The notes: a model not told the origin generated them from the sequence alone. A stretch of DNA of 64,000 bases from Symsagittifera roscoffensis (GCF_963678635.1 NC_087066.1:58918312-58982311), one strand, 5' to 3'. Shown: positions 9,601 to 17,592, numbered from the stretch's first letter. Made by a program: numbers and translations.

Positions 9601-11846
9601 ATTTTCCTTAATTGTGGTGTTAAGGTCATCATTAAGATTTCTGTCATCTTTGTGTTTTTATAGTCATGTGTATTTAATGAATATGCTTTTCGAACTAGTG
9701 TTTCGATTCGTACTGCTATTTGCTTGATGGTTTCGTTTGGTAATCTGCGAATTTCATTACATAAAACTCTTTGTTGTTGTTTGTTTCTTTCGGAGTCAAA
9801 CATTTTTGAAAATTCTTGTGTAAACCTTTTCCAGTTTGATTTTATTTCTAGAGGTAGTACTGAAAACCATTTTTGGGCTGCGCCATCTAAGGTTGTTTGT
9901 ATTAACGCTGTGCGTCGATGTATCCAATTTTGATGTAGTGGCGTATTAATTGGTTCAGGTCCAATATTTAAAATCAGGTTTGCTGTTACTGCATTTAAAT
10001 AATCTTCTACAGAGTATTCAGGGTCTGTTCCTGTGAAAACCATTAAAGGTTTGTTTGATGTTATTGATGATCCACCCATAAGGTATGGATTCATTGTCAT
10101 TTGTAATGATTCTGCTGCATTTGGCATTTGAGAAAAATTTGAAAGTTGGTTTCTTGTTATTTCATGTTGTTGGAGATAATATGGGAGTGGTATTTCATTT
10201 TGCATTTGTGATGCTTGATACGAGTGTGCAGTCATTGGATTTTGTTGTTGAATTGGTTGAAAAGATTGTGTATTAATTAGATTCTGTTGTTGAATTTGTT
10301 GTTGATGTTGTGCATCTATTGGTTGTGGAGAAAAATTTCTATGATTTGTACGTGTTTTCTGTATTCCTTGTCTACGATATTCTTGAGTATTTGGTGCAAA
10401 TATATCTGGTTGTAAGAAATCATCATCTGAGGATAAATAATCCATTTGATAAGATGTCTGTTTTTTATTTTTATTTTGTTGAAAAAATGGGTAATTTTCA
10501 CTGTGATCCTGTGGAGGATTTGTTTGGAAATTTATTGAATTAGGTTGGGTCATTGGGTTATCCCAATTTCGAGATCTTGTATATTGGTTAAAATTCCTTT
10601 GTGGTTGATTACATGTTTTTGATGGATGTGTATAATTATAATTATGGTCTGTAAAGTTGTTTCTAGTGAATGTTTTGCGTGTTTTTGATGGTATTGTCAT
10701 GGGTCTGTATGTTTGGTAATCCATATGTGAATATTTAGGGGCAACCGAAGGTTTAACGGTTGATTGTAAGGTTACCTGTGTTTGTGAAGGATTTGTATTT
10801 CTTGGTGTTGTTAAATTTGGGCGTATTGGTGAAATACTTTGTTGTGTAGTTGTTGTGTGTACAATTTCTTCATTTATGAAGTGTGATGGTGTCTGGATAT
10901 CTTGTTGAGTAAGATTCCTAGTTCCATTGAGGTTTTCATTGTGTATAACTGTAGAGTTTAAACTATTATTTTGTGTATCGGGCAAAAATGTATTATAGTT
11001 TAATGGTGTTGCATCAATGGTTAATGGTATTACTTTTACATAATCTCTTATGTAAGATATCGTACTTATTGCTTGACTTGAGATTGATTGTGGGAAGCTT
11101 ATAAATGCGGGATGAGACCATTCGGGGTCCCAAACATAATCTGATTGTTCTGTGATAGCGGTATCATCGTTCGAGTTTTGGGGTCTAAAATTTTTTCTTG
11201 CTTGTGCAATTAAATCAATATTGTGTGTGAAATAATCTATGATGAACCATGCCAAAATTTTTTGTAGATCGTGTTTTGTATGTTGTGAAACGTCGTCTTT
11301 CGTGAAATTTTCTTTAATGATGTTTAAATAACTAGAGAGTAGTGTGATTTCATGTCGTACTTTCAAATGTTTAGATGTTTCTGTCGGTGAGACATTTGTT
11401 ATTGGGATTTCGTTTTCTAATATCGAAATATAACTATATATTATTGCGAAAACTTCATTGGTGAATATGGAGTTTGCTCTTTGTGAGTTATGATATTGGA
11501 TGCTTTTTATATATTCTGAAAAAACTTTTGAAAATTCTAAATCAAGATCGTCTGTTTGAATTGTATATTTTCTATTATTATGGTTTGGTGAGGTGAATTC
11601 TATGGAGTAGATTCCATACTGTTGTGTTATGTTGCATATATCTTTTAGATAGTGATCTATGATTTGTCTTTTGATTTTTACATCGGGGAACTCTGTTTTA
11701 CATGGACTGATTCCGGGTTCAAATAAATTTACGAGTAAATTTTGACAAAATATGTGTTGTCCTCTATCAGTATCTGCATCTACTATAAAAGGAAAGATTT
11801 CATCATCATCTGGAGTTTCGTCACCTGGGGTGTGCGTTGAACTCAT
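3624..11846 (-). CDS. gag-pol: Gag-Pol polyprotein, 2740 aa, intact (copy 1)
   Basis: A single uninterrupted frame from ATG at 11846, with no frameshift or stop between gag and pol. Approximate residues: long N-terminal region without a recognised domain (1-600); retrotransposon Gag/capsid-like domain (600-780); C-X2-C-X4-H-X4-C zinc knuckle (841-854); Asn/Ser/Arg-rich RNA-binding-like tract (880-1075); aspartic protease with DSGAES at about 1229; reverse transcriptase with YLDDV at about 1737; RNase H with CDAS at about 1883 and TDHK at about 1957; integrase with a His/Cys zinc region ending near 2290, then D2319, D2380 (TDNGTE), E2417; GPY-type C-terminal module near 2594. No chromodomain. 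Order PR-RT-RH-IN and the GPY module place it in Ty3/Gypsy (Metaviridae). It should make particles, cDNA and integration complexes. Confidence 0.95.
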   Translation of the reverse strand: MSSTHTPGDETPDDDEIFPFIVDADTDRGQHIFCQNLLVNLFEPGISPCKTEFPDVKIKRQIIDHYLKDICNITQQYGIYSIEFTSPNHNNRKYTIQTDDLDLEFSKVFSEYIKSIQYHNSQRANSIFTNEVFAIIYSYISILENEIPITNVSPTETSKHLKVRHEITLLSSYLNIIKENFTKDDVSQHTKHDLQKILAWFIIDYFTHNIDLIAQARKNFRPQNSNDDTAITEQSDYVWDPEWSHPAFISFPQSISSQAISTISYIRDYVKVIPLTIDATPLNYNTFLPDTQNNSLNSTVIHNENLNGTRNLTQQDIQTPSHFINEEIVHTTTTQQSISPIRPNLTTPRNTNPSQTQVTLQSTVKPSVAPKYSHMDYQTYRPMTIPSKTRKTFTRNNFTDHNYNYTHPSKTCNQPQRNFNQYTRSRNWDNPMTQPNSINFQTNPPQDHSENYPFFQQNKNKKQTSYQMDYLSSDDDFLQPDIFAPNTQEYRRQGIQKTRTNHRNFSPQPIDAQHQQQIQQQNLINTQSFQPIQQQNPMTAHSYQASQMQNEIPLPYYLQQHEITRNQLSNFSQMPNAAESLQMTMNPYLMGGSSITSNKPLMVFTGTDPEYSVEDYLNAVTANLILNIGPEPINTPLHQNWIHRRTALIQTTLDGAAQKWFSVLPLEIKSNWKRFTQEFSKMFDSERNKQQQRVLCNEIRRLPNETIKQIAVRIETLVRKAYSLNTHDYKNTKMTEILMMTLTPQLRKIAIKKRASHPSSIREPDLDFRKLVDKLEQAEITMKLEETENLKLQYVNRIETTPTNINNIQESETDLVEKITEILNIYEKNPNFKGKPSFKKWCNYCRRYGHSISECRQKQQDNQNKPQKYKEPNKSFYQYMKKDQNLPNKTVHSNNSSGKPLPNNTNYTRNQSPYNSSYRGRSPERRNTNNSSQNHYNRPNSRNNYSRSNSNTQRFVSRSNSQSRNNYYPNNQSRNSSYNRNRNYSYNRNRSYSNNRNQNYPNSQSRNNSYNRSNYNRPNNNYQNRSRNNSQNRHSSYNNRYRNYSQSPHRNNNNYNNSNNRHRSSTPKHQRQINQVQSNPETTSDPPGIDDTVTDTLQLNQINCTSSDSESDTENTLSINMIKVENDYESVIYEQPFSSHIYENQSEFLQNYYTTPINSTPTTQETNEINTTDQTNKNIKTKCLNTNHIYQNIQKEQPKEKIWTIPFLLESPRNKEFQPPDLEIDFLIDSGAESNIINIPTWNEIKTLHPKLTPLETSSKLATAQGSTLINYGKIQLFLLPTRTMEQSKILNKPFKQIFHITDIKYNIIGIPFISKYIPTINILNSKILIKDKYTKTKETSLTFFQRLNKQPPFFSKFYPIFNQQRKHLKPLSGNIYNFSIKQVHQYDKEQNKQNFYMSEFEFKPIHKFFKITISSIKYLKNSNSDIISLHVYNNTPYQVTLPLGLLGYCETNATISPIHEKAYRVNNILQLLDICQSTILNEELSINNIISNENRNTDYFTKTPYFKPTFNISNYTEDQQKFLTMFNFQHSQITQDEFEKLAKQLIKYSSVYATSKFDVGKISSSLHLPLKPDAVFKKQRASKVPIHLHDKVNRLLDILEQYNIISPVNKEEQPKGNTFINPVIILAKGESLKIVLDARYLNSLIDESKCNWPIEPIQVILTKINGKYFTTADMNSAYNQMPLDEQSRRLTQFVIGNQQYEFNRLFYGISIGPAAFSAFMSKIFRPLILKKNAITYLDDVFMQSQTKDEMFNVLEKYHQILQNENLKAAPDKSHFFLTRVKFLGHNIERKTITPLKSRIDAIQKLQPPTNKKKIQEFLGMLNFLSKYVYKMQLYLRPFYNILRQQNNFEWNTEHQTRFEEIKKLLTEQISNTIPDSNQPFYAMCDASNFGIGAALLQSHNGTNKMNLISANSRLFTQAELRLSTLMRECTAIIYTLTEYEFLILGSKHPTVLFTDHKPIIFLFTQKSNPNHRVYRFQLILMKFPNLHIVWTAGKNLALPDTLSRNTPPELLTRKTTVEIPKNIKFYLAENETSPRLECKYAVKTDIEQSQINNLQHFPLYLDCQNNHYEVDLLGTSTFKPIPYSQWIKNNTQQKRTKQHLPKKDHFPLIEKEDLTDKINLSGPQTNDSKYTINQVFDLHDPLDTIPLSKLEIENIFLPPTETITISTLKQYQNLDPVIRQLKSWHKYKTKPIKADSTILGNKTLLRYFRKFNNTTINENTDLLEYNLNESTVPCLPISMILIAFNISHTQNIKGHSGSEKTYSNFIQNFYFPNAPIWIKVLCNDCIVCQLNKPYPNQKQIAKKQDFKGQSLYFNHRISFDTKGPISPSSEGNSYIMVIVDAFTHYVALNPVPHCNAYYAYTTLYEHWIAKFGLPEILVTDNGTEFINNEIITLCHLYNIKHKPRTSHAPWTNGLVEGMNRSLQEYLRCIINGNDTKYTEWSADVKLFPLAYNSQITTTLGMSPYEMVFNQKPRKPIMFTANSHKNAQGYCQPNKDSICYNLPLHTHDEDHFHHPQILKLASGTHTEWILNRDKKHNEIYQKITKKLLQRQNINEQINSRFTPASDLKIGTFVLIPNFNTQKGISKKLQPLRKGPYQIIAKPTDVTYKITDSNKKEIVQHRNNLLPYYPKEYALRELTQLYSFTGLKIIQNEPNLKNTEQNDNPTENQNTKPIATKINTQNHKESPKQRKNRKMTEQIIPQEQIDKSENRKTTRLRNQPRKNYKIFIPQSKVLKKVEFQK

Positions 11847-12288
11847 TTTTCCGTTCGATGACTGTTAATATGTAATTATTAATGTGTCGAATTGGTTGAT
11901 TCCAATTGTATAGATGTACTGGTTTGTGTTTGTACTGTTTTTTTATTCTTCTTTTTCCTCTTTGTGATGAATTTGAAGTTGTTTCTGAGTCAGAAAAATA
12001 TAATTGATCGTGAATTGGGCAATTTTTATCTATTGATTCTTTTAGTTTGTAAAGTTCGTCTAAACTGTTGGTTTCTGATTCTGAAAATGCGTTTCGATTT
12101 TTTGAAAATCTTTTTCGTGTTATTTGTCTTTGTTTCGTTATTATTTTTCTTTTTAGTGTTTGTCGTTTTGTTCGAATGTATCCAACTGTTTGTGTATGAG
12201 GTGTGATTACAAGGTCGTATTTTTTGTTATCTATTTCACAATTGTGTAAAACGATTGTTTGTTTATTTCCTAGGTTTTTAAATGACAT
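11821..12288 (-). CDS. ORF0, 155-aa basic protein upstream of gag (copy 1)
   Basis: ATG at 12288 (MSFKNLGNKQTIVLHNCEID). The middle is strongly basic (clusters of K/R around residues 40-65 and 110-120), separated by an acidic/serine patch with SESE and SDSE, likely casein-kinase-type sites. The pattern suggests a nuclear or nucleic-acid-binding accessory protein, or an N-terminal extension of Gag. The stop lies 26 nt inside gag, in another frame. The junction holds an A run; copy 3 has A7 there and is also out of frame, while copy 2 is one base shorter and fuses ORF0 in frame to Gag. Frameshifting or re-initiation are both possible. No family recognised. Confidence 0.7.
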   Translation of the reverse strand: MSFKNLGNKQTIVLHNCEIDNKKYDLVITPHTQTVGYIRTKRQTLKRKIITKQRQITRKRFSKNRNAFSESETNSLDELYKLKESIDKNCPIHDQLYFSDSETTSNSSQRGKRRIKKQYKHKPVHLYNWNQPIRHINNYILTVIERKNEFNAHPR

Positions 12289-12835
12289 AAGGTTTAGAAT
12301 GACGGATGCAAAAGGTTGTTAAATGATTTCTATTTTCTTAAACTGTTAGTTCTTACGATTTTTTGGTTAGCTTAACCTGGGTCTATTTGTTCAGGGTTGG
12401 AGAGAAAAGTATATCGATTCCGAAGAATGATTCTTTACTTTCTCGTGGCTAGTATAAGTTAAGGTGTTAACTTACTTAATCTTACTTAGGGGTAGTGATT
12501 GTGTTCAAGGGTTGGAGAATAGTAAATCGATCCACAAGGTTCAGGTATAATTAGAACGCGAGTAGTTCGTTAGATACTATTTTAAACTTACTAAGTCTAA
12601 GATTTATCCTGGGTCTGGTAAGAGGGGGGGTCAAGTGAAGGATGAATAACCGAAGTTCTTCACTGTTTAGCCTAATTTGAATGATTAGTTTTGTTTAAAA
12701 ATTTCTATTAGTCTTAGGTCTTTAGAAAGGGTTGGGTAGTGAATCGACGTTTGAGGTCGTTAGACACTAATTAAGTGGGTGGGGGAGAACAAAGTTGTTC
12801 TGTTTGATCCAAGGATAAGCCTTGATGATCAAATT
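12289..12835 (-). promoter_or_regulatory. 5' leader with degenerate repeats and splice-donor-like sites (copy 1)
   Basis: Non-coding region between the 5' LTR and ORF0. Three degenerate repeats share a GGGTTGG...AGTA..TCGA core on the plus strand (12394-12417, 12509-12531, 12729-12747). Two donor-like sequences on the sense strand, AAGTAAGT (12470-12475) and AAGTAAGA (12480-12485), sit upstream of ORF0, and the same pair is present in copy 3. A hairpin-forming GATCATCAAGG...CCTTGGATC motif at 12806-12830 is repeated at 12866-12890 inside the LTR end. I found no standard TGG-initial tRNA primer binding site. Confidence 0.45.
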
Positions 12836-13221
12836 TGAAATTTAATTAAGTAGAAAATGATTTAAGATCCAAGGATAAGCCTTGATGATCTGGTTTTAAA
12901 ATTAAGTGAATTTAAGTTTTAATAAATTTTTAAATGTGTGTAAAGGAAAGATTTAGTGTTTTGATGATATTAGTGGGTTTATGATTGCTGTTATGTTTTA
13001 GATGATGGAGCTGGAACAACAGGATGATTTATGATTACTAACCATTTATTGTCATGCTACTAATTTTTATTTTTTATTTTTCAATAAATATTTTTCAAAC
13101 ATATTTTATATATTACTGCAGAGTTTTAGGAAAACGATCTTAGATCTTTTTATCAATCGTTATTGTATATTAATAATTTTGTTTAGCGCCTGAAATGATT
13201 TTGAAGATTAACTTCAAGGTT

Positions 13222-13455
13222 TTATGTTTGCAAATGAAAATCTAAATTCATTGCCAGTAGTATTCTAAATATAAAAGTTTGTTCTGGTTTTTGCCTAACT
13301 ATCATATAGCTATATGGCAAGTTTCTACTTTGTCGTATGTCGTCTCTGGTTCGAGGTTTTCTTCCAATTCCGGGTAGTTCTGTTATGGTTCGGAATATTG
13401 GCTCTGATCTATTGAGTCGTAGAGACATTTCGATTAAATTATTGTCGTATAACAT
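13222..13455 (-). CDS. LTR-encoded 77-aa ORF (copy 1)
   Basis: Starts MLYDNNLIEMSLRLNRSEP and ends LDFHLQT. The copy 2 3' LTR has a 77-codon frame of identical length and termini (18865-19098). By eye the two differ by roughly 15-17 synonymous and 18 non-synonymous codons with no indel, which points to protein-level constraint. It has charged Arg/Asp-rich centre and no obvious membrane segment. It would lie early in the genomic RNA if transcription starts in the right half of the LTR. No family recognised. Confidence 0.5.
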   Translation of the reverse strand: MLYDNNLIEMSLRLNRSEPIFRTITELPGIGRKPRTRDDIRQSRNLPYSYMIVRQKPEQTFIFRILLAMNLDFHLQT

Positions 13456-13809
13456 TTTGTAAATGTTTTTGTCTAATTTCTAATCTATTTTGGTTAATTC
13501 TAAGCTATTAAGGTCTTGTTCGAGACTTATGGTCGCACCAGATGAGTTAGGACCGAGTTGGTTAACTCATAGAGTAATTTCGGATAGGGTACACCGTCTG
13601 CTCGTCACGCTATCTTATTTTCGGCCGGATAGATTCGTGCAACTTCTTAGTCTAATACCGATCCTAATCTTACTCTTATACTATCTAGTCTCAGGTTGTT
13701 TAACTAGTCTCTGCTAGGCTCAATAGATCTAGGGTATACTGGTTTATTGCGGTTGCTGAAGTGCTCGGGAGAGTCCAACTAATTTCTAAGTTAAATTCAA
13801 ATCTCTCTG

Positions 13810-13837
13810 GTGCTGAAATTACAAGTAACTTCAGCAC
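13810..13837. repeat. 28-bp near-perfect palindrome in LTR (copy 1)
   Basis: Arms GTGCTGAAATTAC and its complement around a 2-bp centre, with one mismatch here. Copies at 19458-19485 (arms perfect), 37532-37559 (two mismatches) and 46150-46177 (fully perfect). It is close to the U3 outer end, where a dimeric regulator or a structural role is plausible. Confidence 0.8.
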
Positions 13838-13952
13838 TTACAAATAAGTGGGTTGTTAGTTAGATGGATCATGATTGGTTAATATTAAATACTTTACATT
13901 GGTAAAACATTTAATTTATCCAATCATAAAATATAGTTTAGATCAGGTTCCA

Positions 13953-14963
13953 AATTGCCAAAAAACGTAATTGGACACTCAAAAATTGGGGCACAAAAAC
14001 ATTCCGAGACCGCCTACGCTAATGGAGTTGTGCAAAAAATAATAAGGCAGAGCTTAAAATAAACTTGAAGGCAACAAAACCAGCGACGAGAAGCAAGAAA
14101 ATAAGTTAGGAAATGGGGAACGACGACGATACGGCTTCTGGATCTAAAATTGAGACGCATTGCTACCATGCATTGTTGAGGAAGGGGAGGAGGCACAAGA
14201 GAGCTGGCAGGGTACAAGCAAATTGAAACTGTGTAATTGCGATACGACAATTCCGGGGGATAAAAATGAAAAGGACCCACCGTGGGAGCCAAAAACAATA
14301 GCTCTGGGAAAAAGAGGATTCAGTAGTTCAGTACCTTTGACGCAGGATACCATCGAACAAAACAACTACGATAGTCTGAAGGCGAGTGAGCAAATGCCAC
14401 TCCATTATGAAAAACCAACCCGTACCTAAGTGCAAACGCAGTTGCACACATGACCAGTCAAAAACCTTTCGTCGCCCATAATCAGCTGTGTACATGTCTG
14501 TATTTTATCTGTACAGTCATGCATGAGTAATACAGACATAGCAGGAAAATGCTCAGACATTATTCAGACATTGTTCAGACTTGAACCAGCAGTTGTGACT
14601 GAAAGTGAACAAACGAACAAAAACTGAACCGATTAGTTTATTTCCAATTAGCAAACATAATGCAGCGGAATTGACGCATCAAACACAAACGCAATTGTTT
14701 ATCATTTGCCGCTCACCTTTAGCTTCAATTTCAAAACTGCATTTGCTGTCCACATCTAATTCAGTTTATTTTTGCTGGCACTGAATTTCGTTTTGCAAAC
14801 TAGTTTCTTGCAATGCAAAGCTCTTTATTGTATGTTTTTTTGCATTTTTTCGCAACTTCGCTTATTTTACTTCGTGCCTCTTTCCAAACCTGTTTTTTTA
14901 TTTAATCATACTTAGTTGTGGGGCGCGCGGGGGGATGACATGGGGGTTGACTTATGGTGTAAA
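13953..14963. other. Intergenic DNA between copy 1 and the tandem duplication
   Basis: No supported gene. An open frame at about 14160-14429 (plus) lacks any recognisable domain. A small inverted repeat ATGTCTGTATT/AATACAGACAT lies near 14493-14542. The right end (from about 14930) becomes G-rich. The sequence abutting the LTR (AATTGCC) gives no target-site duplication to compare, because the other end of copy 1 is outside the window. Confidence 0.6.
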
Positions 14964-15041
14964 AACTAAAAAACTATTAGACTGGGGAGAGGGGGAGGGG
15001 GCTGGTAAAAACGGATAGAATGGGGGGATTAAAAACTGTTA

Positions 15042-15079
15042 GTGTGTGTGTGTGTGTGTATGTGGTGGGGGGGGGGGGG
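15042..15079. repeat. (GT)n microsatellite plus poly-G tract, unit A
   Basis: About 11 GT repeats with one interruption followed by a run of 13 G. Neighbouring G runs (14929-15030) add quadruplex potential. Confidence 0.95.
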
Positions 15080-15288
15080 TAAAAATTGTTAGGACGAGGG
15101 GGGATAAAAAACGTTAGTGGGTAAAATTTTTAATTTAAGGAACAAAAATGATGGCAGATGAAATGGAGTCGGGAGTGGGTTCTGTCAGCGGTTCTGTTTT
15201 TCCCTCTAAAAGGCCTTTTTGCAACTCTAGAAAAATTGAAAATGGTTGATTTTTTTCAAGTTTCACCTAATTTTACAAAATTTTTCAG

Positions 15289-15387
15289 ATTGTTTGAAAC
15301 TATTTTGTTTCAAAAATGCCTGCTAATTTATTGAAACTACTTCAAGAAAAGGACCATAACCAAAGAAGCCAGAACAACACCTCAAGG
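15289..15387 (+). other. Exon-like segment, unit A
   Basis: Flanked by TTTTTCAG| and AAGG|GTAAGAAT, both strong splice-site matches. Contains an ATG at 15316 starting MPANLLKLLQEKDHNQRSQ and staying open to the donor. It could be the first coding exon of a partly duplicated host gene or an exon of an unrecognised mobile element. No upstream or downstream exon was identified. Confidence 0.35.
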
Positions 15388-15899
15388 GTAAGAATATCTC
15401 AGTTTTAAAGATCTCCGCAAAAAAGGGTCCTCCATTTAAGGTCCAGATCTGAGATTTTTACACCTGCTAAGACATGGACATGGCCAGTATGCCATAAATG
15501 CAGCACATGTGTATTTCAAACGCGCTTTCAAAAAGTAGACATGTATCTGATCTGCATCATATATGAAATAACCATCGATTTTCAATGTTCATGGATGGAA
15601 TGTTAGTTTGACACTGACACGGGAAGACACAATTAAACATGATTAAACAAGTCGAAAAACTTGAAACAAAAGACGGCAAGGTCAAAACTTGGAATCGTGA
15701 TAACTGACTTCATCACTAGGGACAAAAAACAAAATGCTGAAGCGAAGAAAACTCAAGGAGGGGTTAAAGCAGTATGTAAGACGCGACGCGGTTAAACTCA
15801 AAAACTCTTGCTTCGAGGAAGAAGGCTGATCACCATCTGGTCTGAGACTTAGATGAATTTGAGTACCCGAGTTGAGGTTTTTCACCTATTTTGAAGCAA

Positions 15900-16080
15900 G
15901 ATTTGAGCGGTTTGAGCGGTTTTTTTAGAGAATTACGCTCAAAATCTTGCTTCAAAATGAGCGGTTTGAGCGGTTTTTGAACGGTTTATCTAAAAAAACC
16001 GCTCAAAAACCGCGCAAGATTTGAACGGTTTTGAGCGGTTTATCTAAAAAAACCGCTCTAAAACCGCGCAAGATTTAATA
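15900..16080. repeat. GAGCGGTTT-type repeat cluster 1
   Basis: At least ten copies of TTGAGCGGTTT or its complement AAACCGCTCAA, plus variants such as TTGAACGGTTT and CCGCGCAAGATTT. Both orientations alternate, so the cluster can fold into several hairpins. Confidence 0.85.
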
Positions 16081-16089
16081 ATAAAAAGT

Positions 16090-16152
16090 CGACCACAGAG
16101 GGATTCGAACCCCCAATCTTCTGATTCGAAGTCAATATAAATTACGCACCAC
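16090..16152 (-). pseudogene. tRNA-Arg(UCG)-like remnant, unit A
   Basis: The minus strand shows an anticodon arm with loop CTTCGAA (anticodon TCG), a variable region, a T arm with B box GGTTCGAATCC and the 3' acceptor strand TGTGGTCG. The 5' acceptor strand does not pair and the D arm is degenerate, so this is a tRNA pseudogene or a tRNA-derived SINE head, not a working tRNA. Confidence 0.5.
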
Positions 16153-16335
16153 AATTAATCCTGAATACCACAATGAATACTGAACACGTCTGTTAGATGG
16201 GAGGCTCCATTGGAGGCCAACAGAACGGGGCTGGTGGGGGTGCAAGAGGGGGGAAGTGTTCTGGTGGTCAGTGTGCCAGGTCCGGCTGGGTCAGCAGGCG
16301 GGAACTCAGGAATTTTTAGTGGGCCCGGTGCACTG

Positions 16336-16480
16336 CAGCAGGAAACCGCTCAAAAACCGCTCAAATCTTGCTTAAAAAACCGTTCAAAAATCACCGCAAG
16401 AAATGAGCGGTTTTTGAGTGGTTTTTTAAATAAAATTTGAGCGTCTTGAGCGGTTTTTCCAAAAAAACCGTCCAAACTAA
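16336..16480. repeat. GAGCGGTTT-type repeat cluster 2
   Basis: ACCGCTCAAA copies on the left half and TGAGCGGTTTTT copies on the right half form an inverted arrangement around 16400. Confidence 0.85.
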
Positions 16481-16552
16481 AAAACTATTAGACTGGGGAG
16501 AAAGGGGAGAGGGGTGGTAAAAACGGATAGAATGGGGGGATTAAAAACTGTT

Positions 16553-16593
16553 AGTGTGTGTGTGTGTGTGTGTGTGGTGGGGGGGGGGGGGGG
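16553..16593. repeat. (GT)n microsatellite plus poly-G tract, unit B
   Basis: About 12 GT repeats followed by 15 G. The length differs from unit A, as expected for independent slippage after duplication. Confidence 0.95.
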
Positions 16594-16806
16594 CGTAAAA
16601 ATTGTTAGGGCGAGGGGGGATAAAAAACGTTAGTGGGTAAAATTTTTTTATTTAAGGAACAAAAATGATGGCAGATGAAATGGAGTCGGGAGTGGGTTCT
16701 GTCAGCGGTTCTGTTTTTCCCTCTAAAAGGCCTTTTTGCAACTCTAGAAAAATTGAAAAGGGTTGATTTTTTTTCCAGTTTCACCTAATTTTACAAAATT
16801 TTTCAG

Positions 16807-16905
16807 AATGTTTGAAACTATTTTGTTTCAAAAAGGCCTGCTAATTTATTGAAACTACTTCAAGAAAAGGACCAAAACCAAAGAAGCCAGAACAACACCT
16901 CAAGG
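16807..16905 (+). pseudogene. Exon-like segment, unit B (ATG lost)
   Basis: Same splice-site pair and length (99 bp) as unit A. The ATG corresponding to 15316 has become AAG, and an upstream ATG at 16808 runs into a stop, so this copy looks non-functional. Confidence 0.35.
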
Positions 16906-17395
16906 GTAAGAATATCTCAGTGTTAAAGATCTCCGCAAAAAAGGGTCCTCCATTTAAGGTCCAGATCTGAGATTTTTACACCTGCTAAGACATGGACATG
17001 GCCAGTATGCCATAAATGCAGCACATGTGTTTTTCAAATGCGCTTTCAAAAAATAGACATGTATCTGATCTGCATCATATATGAAATAACTATCGATTTT
17101 CAATGTTCATGGATGGAATGTTAGTTTGATACTGACACGGGAAGACACAATTAAACATGATTAAACAAGTCGAAAAACTTGAAAGAAAAGACGGCAAGGT
17201 CAAAACTTGGAATCGTGATAATTGACTTCATCACTAGGGACAAAAAACAAAATGCTGAAGGAGGGGTTAAAGCAGTATGTAAGACGCGACGCAGTTAAAC
17301 TCAAAAACTCTTGCGTCGAGGAAGAAGGCTGATCACCATCTGTTCTGAGACTTAGATGAATTTGAGTACCCGAGTTGATGTTTTTCACCTAATTT

Positions 17396-17580
17396 GAAGC
17401 AAGATTTGAGCGGTTTGAGCGGTTTTTTCAGACAATTACGCTCAAAATCTTGCTTTAAAATGAGCGGTTTGAGCGGTTTTTGAACGGTTTATCTAAAAAA
17501 ACCTCTCAAAAACCGCGCAAGATTTGAACGGTTTTGAGCGGTTTATCTATAAAAACCGCTCTAAAACCGCGCAAGATTTA
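17396..17580. repeat. GAGCGGTTT-type repeat cluster 3
   Basis: Duplicate of cluster 1 in unit B with a few substitutions. Confidence 0.85.
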
Positions 17581-17592
17581 ATAATAAAAAAT

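Larger units (their letters stand above)
1..13952 (-). mobile_element. Giant Ty3/Gypsy-type LTR retroelement, copy 1 (3' end outside window)
   Basis: Minus-strand element whose 5' LTR outer end (TGGAACC...) is at 13952 and which runs off the window inside the envelope-like gene. It carries ORF0, an intact 2740-aa gag-pol, ORF X, ORF A, ORF B and ORF C without lesions, and a damaged envelope-like ORF. By comparison with copies 2 and 3, about 4.5 kb plus the 3' LTR should lie left of position 1. It is the best preserved copy. Gene order and intergenic blocks match the other two copies, so they form one family. Confidence 0.93.
12836..13952 (-). repeat. 5' LTR, copy 1
   Basis: Matches the copy 2 LTR pair over its length. 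The outer end is sharp (sense TGGAACC at 13952). The inner end is approximate, placed by alignment to copy 2, where the pair ends near TGGTATAAAATGG on the plus strand. Two CCAAT-type motifs (near 13880 and 13920) lie in the presumed U3. It contains the 77-codon ORF and a 28-bp palindrome described separately. Confidence 0.85.
14964..16473. repeat. Tandem duplication unit A, about 1.5 kb
   Basis: The sequence beginning CTAAAAAACTATTAGACTGG recurs about 1.51 kb downstream, and the two units stay collinear to about 17975 at roughly 95% identity by eye. Each unit holds (GT)n plus poly-G, a 99-bp exon-like segment, a GAGCGGTTT cluster, a tRNA-like remnant and a G-rich segment. Confidence 0.9.

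Noticed and set aside
4006-9933. Many plus-strand open frames over gag-pol (for example 6808-7086, 7964-8311, 8990-9334)
   Set aside because: They are antisense shadows of the intact 2740-aa gag-pol; no domains and no independent conservation.
15682-17388. Minus-strand 62-67-codon frames at 15682-15885 and 17200-17388
   Set aside because: Also duplicated with the unit; no domain, and the unit is repeat-rich.
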